Shown: piece by piece, positions 1 to 8,041 of the stretch
How positions within the stretch are numbered: position 1 is the stretch's first letter
Layout of the letters: every line of letters begins with the position of its first letter
NCBI RefSeq assembly: GCF_000739875.1
Contig: NZ_BBJR01000064.1
Location: forward strand, 1-34,364
Reading direction: 5' to 3'
Length of the DNA stretch: 34,364 bases
Source: Comamonas aquatica NBRC 14918
GTDB lineage: Bacteria > Pseudomonadota > Gammaproteobacteria > Burkholderiales > Burkholderiaceae_C
Position numbers and translations under genes: made by a program
Notes under the pieces: generated by a model
What the model was told of the DNA's origin: nothing
Seen by the model: only the letters and a program-made list of their open reading frames with translations
Databases searched by the model: none

Positions 1-24
1 GCGCTCGAACTTTTCTTTTGCCAT
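1..24 (-). CDS. tuf: Elongation factor Tu, N-terminal fragment (cut by window edge)
   Basis: The first 24 bases read on the minus strand as ATG plus seven codons, M-A-K-E-K-F-E-R, the invariant start of proteobacterial EF-Tu, the GTPase that delivers aminoacyl-tRNA to the ribosome. A GGAG ribosome binding site lies at 31-36 on the complementary strand, about six bases from the start. It follows tRNA-Tyr, tRNA-Gly and tRNA-Thr on the same strand, the same arrangement as the tRNA-tufB operon of E. coli, so this is the tufB-type copy. The rest of the gene is outside the window. Confidence 0.93.
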
Positions 25-97
25 TTTTTCGACTCCGAAAAAAATCAAATGCTAACGATGTTTCGGCGCAACCATCTGACACAGAAGCACCACTAAT

Positions 98-172
<75 letters not shown>

Positions 173-202
173 ATAAGCCTGCACAAGCAAACTTATGAAT
201 CT

Positions 203-276
203 TGGAGCGGGAGACGGGAATCGAACCCGCGTCATTAGCTTGGAAGGCTAGGGTTCTACCATTGAACTACTCCCGC
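203..276 (-). tRNA. tRNA-Gly (anticodon TCC)
   Basis: This is a minus-strand cloverleaf with acceptor stem GCGGGAG/CTCCCGC, anticodon loop CTTCCAA (anticodon TCC, reading GGA) and T-loop GTTCGATTC. The CCA end is encoded at 205-203. It lies between tRNA-Tyr and tRNA-Thr in the tRNA-tuf operon. Confidence 0.95.
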
Positions 277-332
277 AAACTTGGGTTTGCGCGCACCGCC
301 AAGCGATGCTTAAATCTCTTCACCTCGAAAGG

Positions 333-418
333 TGGTGGAGGGAGCTGGATTCGAACCAGCGTAGGCGTAAGCCAACAGATTTACAGTCTGCCCCCTTTAG
401 CCACTCGGGCATCCCTCC
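333..418 (-). tRNA. tRNA-Tyr (anticodon GTA)
   Basis: This is a class II tRNA (86 bases with CCA) on the minus strand. The acceptor stem is GGAGGGA/TCCCTCC, the anticodon loop is CTGTAAA (anticodon GTA), and there is a long variable arm around 367-380. CCA is encoded at 335-333. It is the first tRNA of the tRNA-tuf operon, 12 bases downstream of a good -10 box. Confidence 0.95.
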
Positions 419-430
419 GAAGAGATTTAG

Positions 431-436
431 ATTGTA
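431..436 (-). promoter_or_regulatory. Probable -10 box of the tRNA-Tyr/Gly/Thr-tuf operon
   Basis: The minus strand reads TACAAT here, 12 bases before the mature 5' end of tRNA-Tyr. That places transcription initiation a few bases upstream of the tRNA. The upstream DNA (440-480) is very AT-rich, as expected for a strong stable-RNA promoter. No clean TTGACA-like -35 is visible at 16-18 bases, so the call rests on the -10 box and position. Confidence 0.5.
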
Positions 437-486
437 GCAGATTTTTTTATCGCAAAAATATTTTTAGGTATTTTCTTGAGTTTGTT

Positions 487-562
487 TGGCGCGGCTGGCG
501 GGGATCGAACCCACGACCCTTGGCTTCGGAGGCCAATACTCTATCCACTGAGCTACAGCCGC
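487..562 (-). tRNA. tRNA-Arg (anticodon CCG)
   Basis: This is a minus-strand cloverleaf with acceptor stem GCGGCTG/CAGCCGC, anticodon stem TTGGC/GCCAA around loop CTCCGAA (anticodon CCG, reading CGG), and T-arm GTTCGATCC. CCA is encoded at 489-487. The AT-rich gap and promoter before tRNA-Tyr suggest a separate transcription unit from the tuf cluster, although read-through is possible. Confidence 0.95.
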
Positions 563-608
563 TAACGACACCCGCTACACGCGAACTACCAAAAAATCTG
601 CAGCCCGC

Positions 609-614
609 ATTCTA
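609..614 (-). promoter_or_regulatory. Possible -10 box for tRNA-Arg
   Basis: TAGAAT on the minus strand, about 47 bases upstream of tRNA-Arg, with a weak -35 candidate CTGAAG 18 bases upstream that overlaps the end of the tetR gene. This is a position and consensus call only. Confidence 0.3.
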
Positions 615-642
615 ACCCGCACTTTTGCGCCGCTTCAGGGAA

Positions 643-1287
643 TCACGCAATTTCTTTTTGCAAATCGAACCCCAACCCCTTCAAGTACAGCGCAACAGCC
701 AGCATCCCCTCCGCCTCCAGATCAAAAGATTGCCCATCCTGCAGCAACCAGAAATGCAGCACACCATCAAAGATAGCCTGCAACCCCCGCGCCGCATTTT
801 GACCAGACACAGGCAAGCACACACCTTCTTGCTGAGCGGCCAACAACAACGCCTGCTCTATCTGCAGCGCAAACCGAAGTGCACCCTCTATGCGCCGCTG
901 GCGCACATCCAAGAGCTCACCCACACACTCAACCTTGTACAAAGCAATATCAAATACACGCCGAGTTGCCGTGTCAGTACTCACAGACCTGAACACCATG
1001 CGCAGAACACCCAGGATCTCGGGCAGCACCGCACCGTGCTGCATGAACTTGGCTTGGCCAGCCTCCCACGCCTGCTCGAACGGCAAAGTTGTCCTTTGCA
1101 TCAAGGCATCAAAAAGGTCCACCTTGTCCTTGAAGTGCCAATAAATAGCACCTCGCGTCAAGCCTGCAGCTTGCGCCACTTCCGACAACGAGGCGCCCGC
1201 CACCCCCTTGGCAAAAAACACCTCCGCGGCAGCATCCAGCAACTTGTTGCGCGTTGCCTCCGCATCCTCTTTGGTACGACGAGCCAC
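643..1287 (-). CDS. TetR/AcrR-family repressor of the divergent RND efflux operon
   Basis: This 214-residue protein has a TetR-type N-terminal helix-turn-helix. Residues about 34-52 contain LSEVAQAAGL followed by TRGAIYWHF, the typical recognition helix and FxxK-type end. A longer alpha-helical C-terminal ligand-binding domain, as in AcrR and TtgR, follows. The start is GTG at 1287, with an AAAGGGG ribosome binding site about 7 bases upstream. It is transcribed away from the efflux genes, with a near-perfect palindrome in the shared promoter region. By family knowledge, AcrR/TtgR proteins repress both themselves and the pump and release DNA when hydrophobic drugs bind. That role is inferred here; the inducer is unknown. 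Confidence 0.88.
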   Translation of the reverse strand: MARRTKEDAEATRNKLLDAAAEVFFAKGVAGASLSEVAQAAGLTRGAIYWHFKDKVDLFDALMQRTTLPFEQAWEAGQAKFMQHGAVLPEILGVLRMVFRSVSTDTATRRVFDIALYKVECVGELLDVRQRRIEGALRFALQIEQALLLAAQQEGVCLPVSGQNAARGLQAIFDGVLHFWLLQDGQSFDLEAEGMLAVALYLKGLGFDLQKEIA

Positions 1288-1361
1288 AAATCGCCCCTTT
1301 CAAGCAAAAATCATCACCGCATCACCCCCAACATCAGCAAGGTCGGGATGACTTGTCATTA

Positions 1362-1389
1362 ATTATACATTCGCGTATGTATGTATAAT
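1362..1389. promoter_or_regulatory. AcrR/TtgR-type operator overlapping divergent promoters
   Basis: A perfect inverted repeat has arms ATTATACAT (1362-1370) and ATGTATAAT (1381-1389), 10 bases apart. Read on the minus strand, its core starts TACATACAT and ends GAATGTAT, closely resembling the E. coli AcrR operator. Each arm carries a TATAAT: minus strand at 1367-1362, plus strand at 1384-1389. The site could therefore serve as the -10 region of both divergent promoters, and repressor binding would block both. A TTGTCA at 1353-1358 lies 17 bases upstream of a TATGTA at 1376-1381, an alternative pump promoter. Confidence 0.7.
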
Positions 1390-1494
1390 TTCCAGACTAA
1401 CCCGGCCTTTACACTTTGTGCAGAGGCCTATTTTTGTTCTGATCTGTCCCATCCAACCGTACGGCCGCCCACTCTCCCTTCCATGAGGATGTCC

Positions 1495-2736
1495 ATGAAC
1501 CGCTTCCCCCCTCCTTTTGCACTCCGCCGTCCGATGATTGGCGCATTGGCTTTGGCATCTCTCCTGGCATTGACAGCCTGTGGCAAGAGCGACCAGCCAG
1601 CCGGTCATGCAGGCGGTGAAACGCCCGCTCCCCAAGTGGGCGTGGTGGTCGCTCAGCCCTCGGACGTGGCCCTGGTCACTGAACTGCCGGGCCGTGTCGA
1701 GGCCTCGCGCACCGCCGAAGTCCGTGCTCGCGTCTCGGGCATCCTGCTCAAGCGCCTGTTCCGTGAAGGCAGCGACGTCAAGGCCGGCCAGCCTCTGTTC
1801 GAAATCGATGCTGCACCCTACCGCGCCACACTGCAGAGCGCACAGGCCTCGGTAGCACGCGCCGAAGCCACGGTGGCCCAGGCCAAAGCCCTGACCGAAC
1901 GCTACAAGCCCCTGGTGGAAGCCAATGCCATCAGCAAACAGGACTACACCACGGCCGTGGCCGCCCAGAAACAGGCCGAAGCCGATCTGGCATCGGCCAA
2001 GGCCGCCGTGGAAACCGCCCGTATCAACCTGGGCTATGCCTCGGTGACAGCCCCCATATCGGGCCGCATCGGCCGCGCCCTGGTGACCGAAGGTGCGCTG
2101 GTAGGCCAGGGTGAAGTCACCCAACTGGCCACCATCCAGCAGATCCATCCCGTCTATGTGAACTTCACGCAGTCGGCCTCGGACGTCATGCGTTTGCGCA
2201 GTGCCATGGACGCCGGCCAGCTCAAGAAGGTCAGCGGCCAGGATGCGGCCAGCGTGCGCATCGTGCTGGACGACGGCACGGAATATGGCCAGACCGGCAA
2301 ACTGCTGTTTTCGGACCTGACGGTGGACTCCACCTCGGGCCAGATCACGCTGCGCGCCGAAGTGCCCAACCCCGGCGGCCAGTTGCTGCCCGGCCTGTAC
2401 GTGCGTGTGCGCCTGGAGCAGGCCCAGGCAGCCGATGCCATCCTCGTGCCCCAGCAGGCCGTGACCCGCAGCGACCAGGGCGACAGCGTCATGGTGGTCG
2501 ATGCCGAAGGCAAGGTTGCTCCACGCAAGGTGCGCATCGGTTCGGCCAAGGGCACGAACTGGGTGGTGCTTGAAGGCCTGAAGCAAGGCGAGCAGGTGAT
2601 GGTCGACGGCTTCCAGAAGCTGCGCGGCGCGCCCAAGGTCCAACCCGTGCCATGGCAGCCCGACGCCGCCAAGGCCAACGGTGCCCAGCCCGCCGCCGCG
2701 CCTGCGGCCGAAGCGGCCAAGGCAGACAACAAGTAA
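1495..2736 (+). CDS. acrA: RND efflux periplasmic adaptor lipoprotein (AcrA/MexA/TtgA family)
   Basis: This 413-residue membrane fusion protein links the inner-membrane pump to the outer-membrane channel. The chosen ATG (1495) has GAGGA at 1485-1489. In-frame ATGs at 1381, 1483 and 1489 are upstream, but the first overlaps the operator. The N-terminus is a lipoprotein signal ending LALTAC, with lipidated Cys29. Next come a beta-barrel/lipoyl half (GRVEASRTAEVRARVSGIL), a coiled-coil hairpin rich in Ala and Gln (residues about 100-165), the second lipoyl half (GYASVTAPISGRIGR) and the C-terminal barrel and membrane-proximal domains. It is the first gene of the pump operon, 12 bases before the pump gene. 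MexA, TtgA and AcrA are equally valid family names. Confidence 0.93.
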   Translation: MNRFPPPFALRRPMIGALALASLLALTACGKSDQPAGHAGGETPAPQVGVVVAQPSDVALVTELPGRVEASRTAEVRARVSGILLKRLFREGSDVKAGQPLFEIDAAPYRATLQSAQASVARAEATVAQAKALTERYKPLVEANAISKQDYTTAVAAQKQAEADLASAKAAVETARINLGYASVTAPISGRIGRALVTEGALVGQGEVTQLATIQQIHPVYVNFTQSASDVMRLRSAMDAGQLKKVSGQDAASVRIVLDDGTEYGQTGKLLFSDLTVDSTSGQITLRAEVPNPGGQLLPGLYVRVRLEQAQAADAILVPQQAVTRSDQGDSVMVVDAEGKVAPRKVRIGSAKGTNWVVLEGLKQGEQVMVDGFQKLRGAPKVQPVPWQPDAAKANGAQPAAAPAAEAAKADNK

Positions 2737-2748
2737 GGAGCGCCGCAG

Positions 2749-5700
2749 ATGGCCAAGTTCTTTATCGACAGACCCATCTTTGCATGGGTCATCACCATCT
2801 TCCTGATGGTGATCGGGGCGGTGTCCATCACCAAGCTGCCCGTCGCCCAGTACCCCGCCGTGGCGCCGCCGACCATCCAGGTCTCGGTGGCCTACCCCGG
2901 CGCCACCGCCCAGACGCTGGAAGACAGCGTGCTCGCCGTCATCGAACGTGAGATGAACGGCGCCACAGGCCTGGCCTATGTGGAAACCACCAGCCAGGCC
3001 AACGGCACAGGTACGGTGGTGCTGAGCTTCGAGCCCGGCACCAATTCCGACCTGGCCCAGGTGGATGTGCAAAACCGCCTGTCGCGCGCCACCCCGCGCC
3101 TGCCTGCCGCGGTGACACAGCAGGGCGTGCGTGTGGAGCAGTCCCGCTCCAACTTCCTGCTGTTCTCGATGATCACCACAGAGAACCCTAACTTCAGCCT
3201 GGACGCCCTGAACGACTACGCCGCACGCAACATCGTGCCCGAGCTGCAGCGCGTCACGGGCGTGGGTTCGGTCACGCAGTTCGGCGCCGAGCGCGCCATG
3301 CGCGTCTGGGTCGATCCAGCCAAGCTCAAGGGCTTCAAGCTGTCCATCGACCAGGTCAGCGCCGCCATCAAGGCCCAGAACGCCCAGGTGTCCGCCGGCA
3401 ACCTCGGTGACCTGCCTGCCGTCAGCGACCAGCCCATCGCCGCCACGATCGTCGTGCGCGGCCAGCTGAGCACGCCCGAGCAGTTCGGCAACATCGTGCT
3501 GCGCGCCAACACCGACGGCTCGTCGGTGCGCCTCAAGGACGTGGCCCGCGTCGAGTTGGGCTCGCAAAGCTACAGCACCTCGGCCCGTCTGAACGGCAAG
3601 TCGGCCGTGGGCCTGGGCGTGCAGCTCACGCCCTCGGCCAACGCCCTGGCCACGGCCACGGCCACGGCCGTGAAGGACAAGCTCGCCGAGCTGCAGAAGT
3701 TCTTCCCTGAAGGCGTGTCCTTCTCTGTGCCCTACGACACCTCGACCTTCATTTCGGTCTCGATCGAGAAGGTGGTCCACACCCTGCTGGAAGCCGTGGT
3801 GCTGGTGTTCCTGGTGATGTACCTGTTCCTGCAGAACATCCGCTACACCCTGATCCCGACCATCGTGGTGCCCGTGGCCCTGCTGGGCACGTTTGCCGCG
3901 CTGTTCGCCATGGGCTTCTCGATCAACGTGCTCACCATGTTCGGCATGGTGCTGGTGATCGGTATCGTGGTGGACGACGCCATCGTGGTGGTGGAGAACG
4001 TCGAGCGCATCATGGCCGAAGAGGGGCTGCCGCCCCTGGAGGCCACACGCAAGGCCATGAGCCAGATCTCGGGCGCCGTGATCGGCGTGACCGTGGTGCT
4101 GATCTCGGTGTTTGTGCCACTGGCCTTCTTTGCGGGCTCCACCGGCAACATCTACCGCCAGTTTGCGGCCACCATGGCCACGTCCATCGCCTTCTCGGCC
4201 TTCCTGGCGCTGTCGCTCACCCCGGCACTGTGCGCCACCCTGCTCAAGCCGGTCGATCCTGACCACCACAGCGAAAAGAAGGGCTTTTTTGGCTGGTTCA
4301 ACCGCCGCTTCAAGAGAGCCACGCACAGCTATGAAGGCGCGATGGGTTCCCTGGTGCGCCGCGGTGGCCGCATGATGGTCATCTACCTGGTGCTGGTGGC
4401 CGCCGTGGGCTATGTGTTCACCCGCCTGCCCACCTCCTTCCTGCCCAACGAAGACCAAGGCTACATCATCACCAACGTGCAGCTGCCGCCTGGCGCCGCC
4501 GAGGCCCGCACCAGCGAGGCCCTCAAGCGCGTCGAGGAGTACATGCTGGCTCAGCCCGAGGTGAAGAACATCGTGACGGTGTCGGGCTTCTCGTTTTCCG
4601 GCCAGGGCCAGAACGCCGGTCTGGCCTTCGTGATCCTGAAGGACTGGAGCGAGCGTACGGGGGCCGAGCATTCGGCCAGCGCCGTGGCGGGCCGCGCCTA
4701 CATGGCGCTGAGCCAGGTGCGCGACGCCTTCATCTTCGCGCTCAGCCCCCCGCCCATCCCAGAGCTGGGCACGGGCACCGGCTTCAACTTCCGCCTGCAG
4801 GACCGCGGCGCCAAGGGCCACGATGCCCTGATGGCTGCACGCAACCAGTTGCTGGGCATGGCCTCGCAGAGCAAGATCCTTGCAGGCGTGCGCCCCGACG
4901 GCATGGAAGACGCGCCCCAGATGCAGCTGGAGATCGACCGCGACAAGGCCAGCGCCCTGGGCGTGGGCTTTGACAGCATCAACTCGGCCCTGTCCACTTC
5001 GCTGGGTTCGGCCTACGTGAACGACTTCCCCAACCAGGGTCGTCTGCAGCGTGTGGTGGTCCAAGCCGATGCCAAGGCGCGCATGCAGCCCGAGTCCATC
5101 CTCGATCTGCCCGTGCTCAACAACCAGGGCCAGGTGGTACCACTGTCGGCCTTCGCCTCCACACGCTGGATCACCGGCCCAATGCAGACCGTGCGCTACA
5201 ACGGCTACTCCTCGATGAAGCTGGCCGGCGATGCCGCACCAGGCTATTCGACAGGGGATGCCATGGCCGAGATGGAACGCCTGGCCGCCCAGTTGCCCGA
5301 AGGCTTCGGCTTCGAGTGGACCGGTCTGTCGCGCGAGGAAAAGCTCGCCGGCGACCAGGCCATGGTGCTCTACGCCTTCTCGCTGCTAGCCGTGTTCCTG
5401 TGCCTGGCCGCGTTGTATGAAAGCTGGTCCATCCCCTTCTCGGTGATGCTGGTGGTGCCGCTGGGCGTGCTCGGCGTGGTGCTGGCCACACTGACCCGGG
5501 GCATGGCCAACGACGTGTACTTCCAGATCGGCCTGGTGACCATCATCGGCCTCTCGGCCAAGAACGCCATCCTGATCGTGGAATTCGCCAAGGACCTGCA
5601 GGCCCAGGGCAAGAGCGTGATCGAAGCGGCGCTGGAAGCGGCCCACCTGCGGTTCCGCCCCATCATCATGACCTCGCTGGCGTTCACCCTGGGTGTGGTG

Positions 5701-5916
5701 CCCCTGTTCATCGCCTCGGGCGCCAGCTCGGCCAGCCAGCGTGCCATCGGCACCGGCGTGATCGGCGGCATGATCACCGGCACCGTGCTGGCCGTGGTCT
5801 TCGTGCCCGTGTTCTTTGTGCTGGTGCGCAGCTTCTTCAAGGGCAGCGAACGACAACGGAAGATATATGCCGCGCACGCGCAAGCCGCCGGCATCGAGGA
5901 GAGCAAGCATGAGTAA
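2749..5916 (+). CDS. acrB: RND multidrug efflux pump, HAE1 family (AcrB/MexB/TtgB)
   Basis: This 1055-residue proton-driven trimeric transporter moves hydrophobic drugs from the periplasm and inner membrane into the outer-membrane channel. The N-terminus (MAKFFIDRPIFAWVI) is characteristic of HAE1 pumps. The proton-relay aspartates are present as Asp409-Asp410 in GIVVDDAIVVVENVER, and the matching lysine is Lys938 in GLSAKNAILIVEFAKD. Two large periplasmic loops separate helices 1-2 and 7-8, giving the usual 12-helix layout. The ribosome binding site AAGGAG lies right after the adaptor stop. The last 8 bases overlap the outer-membrane gene, which implies coupled translation. Length is normal, with no breaks. 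Confidence 0.96.
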   Translation: MAKFFIDRPIFAWVITIFLMVIGAVSITKLPVAQYPAVAPPTIQVSVAYPGATAQTLEDSVLAVIEREMNGATGLAYVETTSQANGTGTVVLSFEPGTNSDLAQVDVQNRLSRATPRLPAAVTQQGVRVEQSRSNFLLFSMITTENPNFSLDALNDYAARNIVPELQRVTGVGSVTQFGAERAMRVWVDPAKLKGFKLSIDQVSAAIKAQNAQVSAGNLGDLPAVSDQPIAATIVVRGQLSTPEQFGNIVLRANTDGSSVRLKDVARVELGSQSYSTSARLNGKSAVGLGVQLTPSANALATATATAVKDKLAELQKFFPEGVSFSVPYDTSTFISVSIEKVVHTLLEAVVLVFLVMYLFLQNIRYTLIPTIVVPVALLGTFAALFAMGFSINVLTMFGMVLVIGIVVDDAIVVVENVERIMAEEGLPPLEATRKAMSQISGAVIGVTVVLISVFVPLAFFAGSTGNIYRQFAATMATSIAFSAFLALSLTPALCATLLKPVDPDHHSEKKGFFGWFNRRFKRATHSYEGAMGSLVRRGGRMMVIYLVLVAAVGYVFTRLPTSFLPNEDQGYIITNVQLPPGAAEARTSEALKRVEEYMLAQPEVKNIVTVSGFSFSGQGQNAGLAFVILKDWSERTGAEHSASAVAGRAYMALSQVRDAFIFALSPPPIPELGTGTGFNFRLQDRGAKGHDALMAARNQLLGMASQSKILAGVRPDGMEDAPQMQLEIDRDKASALGVGFDSINSALSTSLGSAYVNDFPNQGRLQRVVVQADAKARMQPESILDLPVLNNQGQVVPLSAFASTRWITGPMQTVRYNGYSSMKLAGDAAPGYSTGDAMAEMERLAAQLPEGFGFEWTGLSREEKLAGDQAMVLYAFSLLAVFLCLAALYESWSIPFSVMLVVPLGVLGVVLATLTRGMANDVYFQIGLVTIIGLSAKNAILIVEFAKDLQAQGKSVIEAALEAAHLRFRPIIMTSLAFTLGVVPLFIASGASSASQRAIGTGVIGGMITGTVLAVVFVPVFFVLVRSFFKGSERQRKIYAAHAQAAGIEESKHE

Positions 5917-7354
5917 GACCCCGAGCCTTCGCCTGTCGGTGCTGGCCACCGCCGCGCTGCTGGCCGGCTGCTCGCTGGTGCCCAAGTACGAGCGCCCGGC
6001 AGCCCCCGTGCCCACGGCCTTCCCCACGGTCTCCGGTGCCACGGCGCCGGCCGCCGCCGAAGGCCAGGCCAGCGCGCCCGTGCCCTGGGAGCAGTTCTTC
6101 ACCGACGCCCGCCTGCAGCGTCTGGTGCGCCTGGCCCTGGAGAACAACCGCGACCTGCGGGTGGCCGTGCTGAACCTGGAGCAGGCCCGCGCCCAGTTCC
6201 AGATCCGACGCGCCGACCAGTTCCCCACGGTGAACGCGGCGGCCAATGCCAGCCGTGGCAACAGCCAGGTCACGGGCGACATCGTCAACAACTTCCAGGT
6301 GGGACTGGCGGTCTCGGCCTGGGAGCTGGACTTCTTTGGCCGCATCGCCAGCCTCAAGGAACAGGCCCTGGCCCAGTACCTGGCCAGCGACGAGGGCCGC
6401 AAGGCCACCGAGCTGAGCCTGGTGGCCAGCGTGGCCAACGGCTGGCTGACCCTGCTGGCCGACGAGGAGCTGCTGGACATCTCGCGCCGCACCCTGGCCA
6501 CGCGCGAGGAGTCCATCAAACTGGCCAAACTGCGTTTCGACAACGGCGTGGCCTCGGAACTGGACTACCGCCAGGCCCAGTCGCTGACCGAAGCCGCACG
6601 CGCCACCTATGCGCAGCAGATCCGCCAGCGCAGCCAGGACGAGAATGCCCTGGCCCTGCTGCTGGGCCAGCCCCTGCCGGACGACCTGCGCGCAAGCCTG
6701 AAGGGCGCCAAGCTGGCCGATGCGGCCGCCATGGCCAGCCTGCCAGCCGGCCTGCCGTCCGACCTGCTGGTGCGCCGCCCCGACTTGCGCCAAGCCGAGC
6801 AGCAGCTGATCGGCGCCAACGCCAACATCGGCGCAGCGCGTGCGGCCTTCTTCCCGCGCATCGCCCTGACCACCCAGGCCGGCACGGTGAGCAACGAGCT
6901 CTCGGGCCTGTTCAAGAGCGGCAGCTGGGGCTTTTCCATCGCACCTTCGCTGACCCTGCCCATCTTCGACGCCGGCCGCAACCAGGCCAACCTCGAAGTG
7001 GCCAAGGCCAGCCGCGGCATCGCCGTGGCCCAGTACGAAAAGGCCATCCAGACCGCATTCCGCGAAGTTTCGGATGCCCTGGCCGGCGAAGCCACGCTGG
7101 GCGAGCAGGCGCGGGCCCAGCAAGCCCAGATTGAGGCCGAGCAGGCACGCCTGCGCCTGTCCGAACTGCGCTACAGCAACGGCGTCGCCAGCTACCTGGA
7201 CCTGCTGGACGCCCAGCGTTCGCTGTTCACGGTGGAGCAAACCGCAGTGCAGGTACGCCTGGCCCAACTGCAGAACCAGGTTGCCCTGTACAAGGCCCTG
7301 GGCGGCGGCTGGTCCGAAGCCAGCCTTGGCAAGCAGGAAACCACCAATCGTTGA
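5909..7354 (+). CDS. RND efflux outer-membrane channel lipoprotein (OprM/TtgC/NodT family)
   Basis: This 481-residue protein is the outer-membrane exit duct of the pump. The start chosen is the ATG inside ATGAGTAA, overlapping the end of the pump gene, with GAGGAGAG just upstream; longer in-frame starts lie inside the pump gene. It has a lipoprotein signal with LLAGC (Cys21) and two tandem OEP repeats. Repeat 1 contains WELDFFGRIASLKEQ and repeat 2 contains LPIFDAGRNQANL, both marker motifs of the OprM family. GVASELDYRQAQ and GVASYLDLLDAQRSLF are the paired helices of the two repeats. It completes an adaptor-pump-channel operon. Confidence 0.93.
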   Translation: MSKTPSLRLSVLATAALLAGCSLVPKYERPAAPVPTAFPTVSGATAPAAAEGQASAPVPWEQFFTDARLQRLVRLALENNRDLRVAVLNLEQARAQFQIRRADQFPTVNAAANASRGNSQVTGDIVNNFQVGLAVSAWELDFFGRIASLKEQALAQYLASDEGRKATELSLVASVANGWLTLLADEELLDISRRTLATREESIKLAKLRFDNGVASELDYRQAQSLTEAARATYAQQIRQRSQDENALALLLGQPLPDDLRASLKGAKLADAAAMASLPAGLPSDLLVRRPDLRQAEQQLIGANANIGAARAAFFPRIALTTQAGTVSNELSGLFKSGSWGFSIAPSLTLPIFDAGRNQANLEVAKASRGIAVAQYEKAIQTAFREVSDALAGEATLGEQARAQQAQIEAEQARLRLSELRYSNGVASYLDLLDAQRSLFTVEQTAVQVRLAQLQNQVALYKALGGGWSEASLGKQETTNR

Positions 7355-7375
7355 GGTGCGTCAACTCTGTACCAC

Positions 7376-7396
7376 AGCGGCCGCCAAACGGCCGCT
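7376..7396. repeat. GC-rich perfect hairpin after the efflux operon
   Basis: AGCGGCCG and CGGCCGCT flank a 5-base loop 22 bases after the channel gene stop. No T-run follows on either strand, so it is not a classical intrinsic terminator. It may still end or stabilise the efflux mRNA. Confidence 0.45.
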
Positions 7397-7425
7397 GGGG
7401 GACTGGGGCAAAAAAACCCCATCGA

Positions 7426-7431
7426 TATAAT
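7426..7431 (+). promoter_or_regulatory. Likely -10 box for the cytochrome c gene
   Basis: A perfect TATAAT lies 41 bases before the start codon at 7473, after the efflux operon. No good -35 is visible at 17 bases, and the spacer contains a GGGG-A7-CCCC element. This is a consensus and position call. Confidence 0.5.
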
Positions 7432-7472
7432 CCGCCGTTGGTTTTTCCCCGCCCCGATAACCAGAGGACGCC

Positions 7473-7997
7473 ATGAGCGACAAGCACCACGAAGAAGCCC
7501 ATACCGGCCCCATCAAGAACCCCAAGCAGTTGCTGATCACGGTACTGCTTGCCTTCATCCTGCCCGTGATCCTGATCATTGGCCTGGTCACCTTCGTGGG
7601 CTCGGCGCCCAAGACCGGTGCCGGCGTGGGCATGCAGGAGCTGGCCCAGGCACAGCGCCTGCAAAAGGTGGGCGCCGTGGAGATTCGTGATGCCAACCGC
7701 CCCCTGCGCGGTGGCGAGGATGTGTACAAGGGCCAATGTGCCGCCTGCCACGCCACCGGCGTTTCGGGCGCGCCCAAGTTCGGCGCTGCGGGTGACTGGG
7801 GTCCCCGTCTGGCCCAAGGCTTTGACGCCCTGGTGCACTCGGCCCTCAAGGGCAAGGGTGCCATGGCCCCCCAAGGGGGTGGCGACTTCAACGACCTGGA
7901 AATCGCCCGTGGCGTGGCCTTCATGGCCAATGCCGGCGGCGCCAACTTCCCAGAGCCGCAGCCTGCCGCGCAGGAAGGCGACGCCGCAGCGAAGTAA
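7473..7997 (+). CDS. Membrane-anchored c-type cytochrome (cytochrome c5-like)
   Basis: This 174-residue protein has a short cytosolic N-terminus, one hydrophobic anchor at about residues 20-43, and a periplasmic heme domain. The heme motif is C89-A-A-C-H93 in KGQCAACHATG, with the small-cytochrome context GAPKFGAAGDWGPR. A Met in GKGAMAPQGG is the probable sixth ligand, followed by the closing helix IARGVAFMANAGG. This GAMxPxGG pattern is typical of the c5/c555 group, which passes electrons among respiratory complexes. AGAGGA precedes the ATG. The gene is monocistronic, ending at a strong terminator. The electron partner is not shown by the neighbours. Confidence 0.88.
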   Translation: MSDKHHEEAHTGPIKNPKQLLITVLLAFILPVILIIGLVTFVGSAPKTGAGVGMQELAQAQRLQKVGAVEIRDANRPLRGGEDVYKGQCAACHATGVSGAPKFGAAGDWGPRLAQGFDALVHSALKGKGAMAPQGGGDFNDLEIARGVAFMANAGGANFPEPQPAAQEGDAAAK

Positions 7998-8016
7998 TCG
8001 CCAGCGCGCTCCAACA

Positions 8017-8041
8017 AAAAGGACCCTCAGGGTCCTTTTTT
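8017..8041. terminator. Bidirectional intrinsic terminator
   Basis: The arms AAAAAGGACCC and GGGTCCTTTTT surround a 3-base centre. The T-run on each strand allows termination of the cytochrome gene (plus) and of the convergent gene (minus), whose TGA stop overlaps the edge. Confidence 0.9.

Noticed and set aside
202..615. A 137-codon plus-strand frame over the tRNA cluster
   Set aside because: It is entirely antisense to tRNA-Gly, tRNA-Tyr and tRNA-Arg; the GSNPRP-like peptides are the well-known artefact of translated tRNA complements.
1363..5064. A 1233-codon open frame on the minus strand across the adaptor and pump genes
   Set aside because: It is antisense to two clearly real RND genes, is His/Gly/Gln-rich low-complexity sequence, and arises from high-GC codon third positions.
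7405..7420. GGGGC-A7-CCCC element before the cytochrome c gene
   Set aside because: It could pair, but the 4-bp stem and lack of a T-run give no support as a terminator, and it overlaps the expected -35 region.
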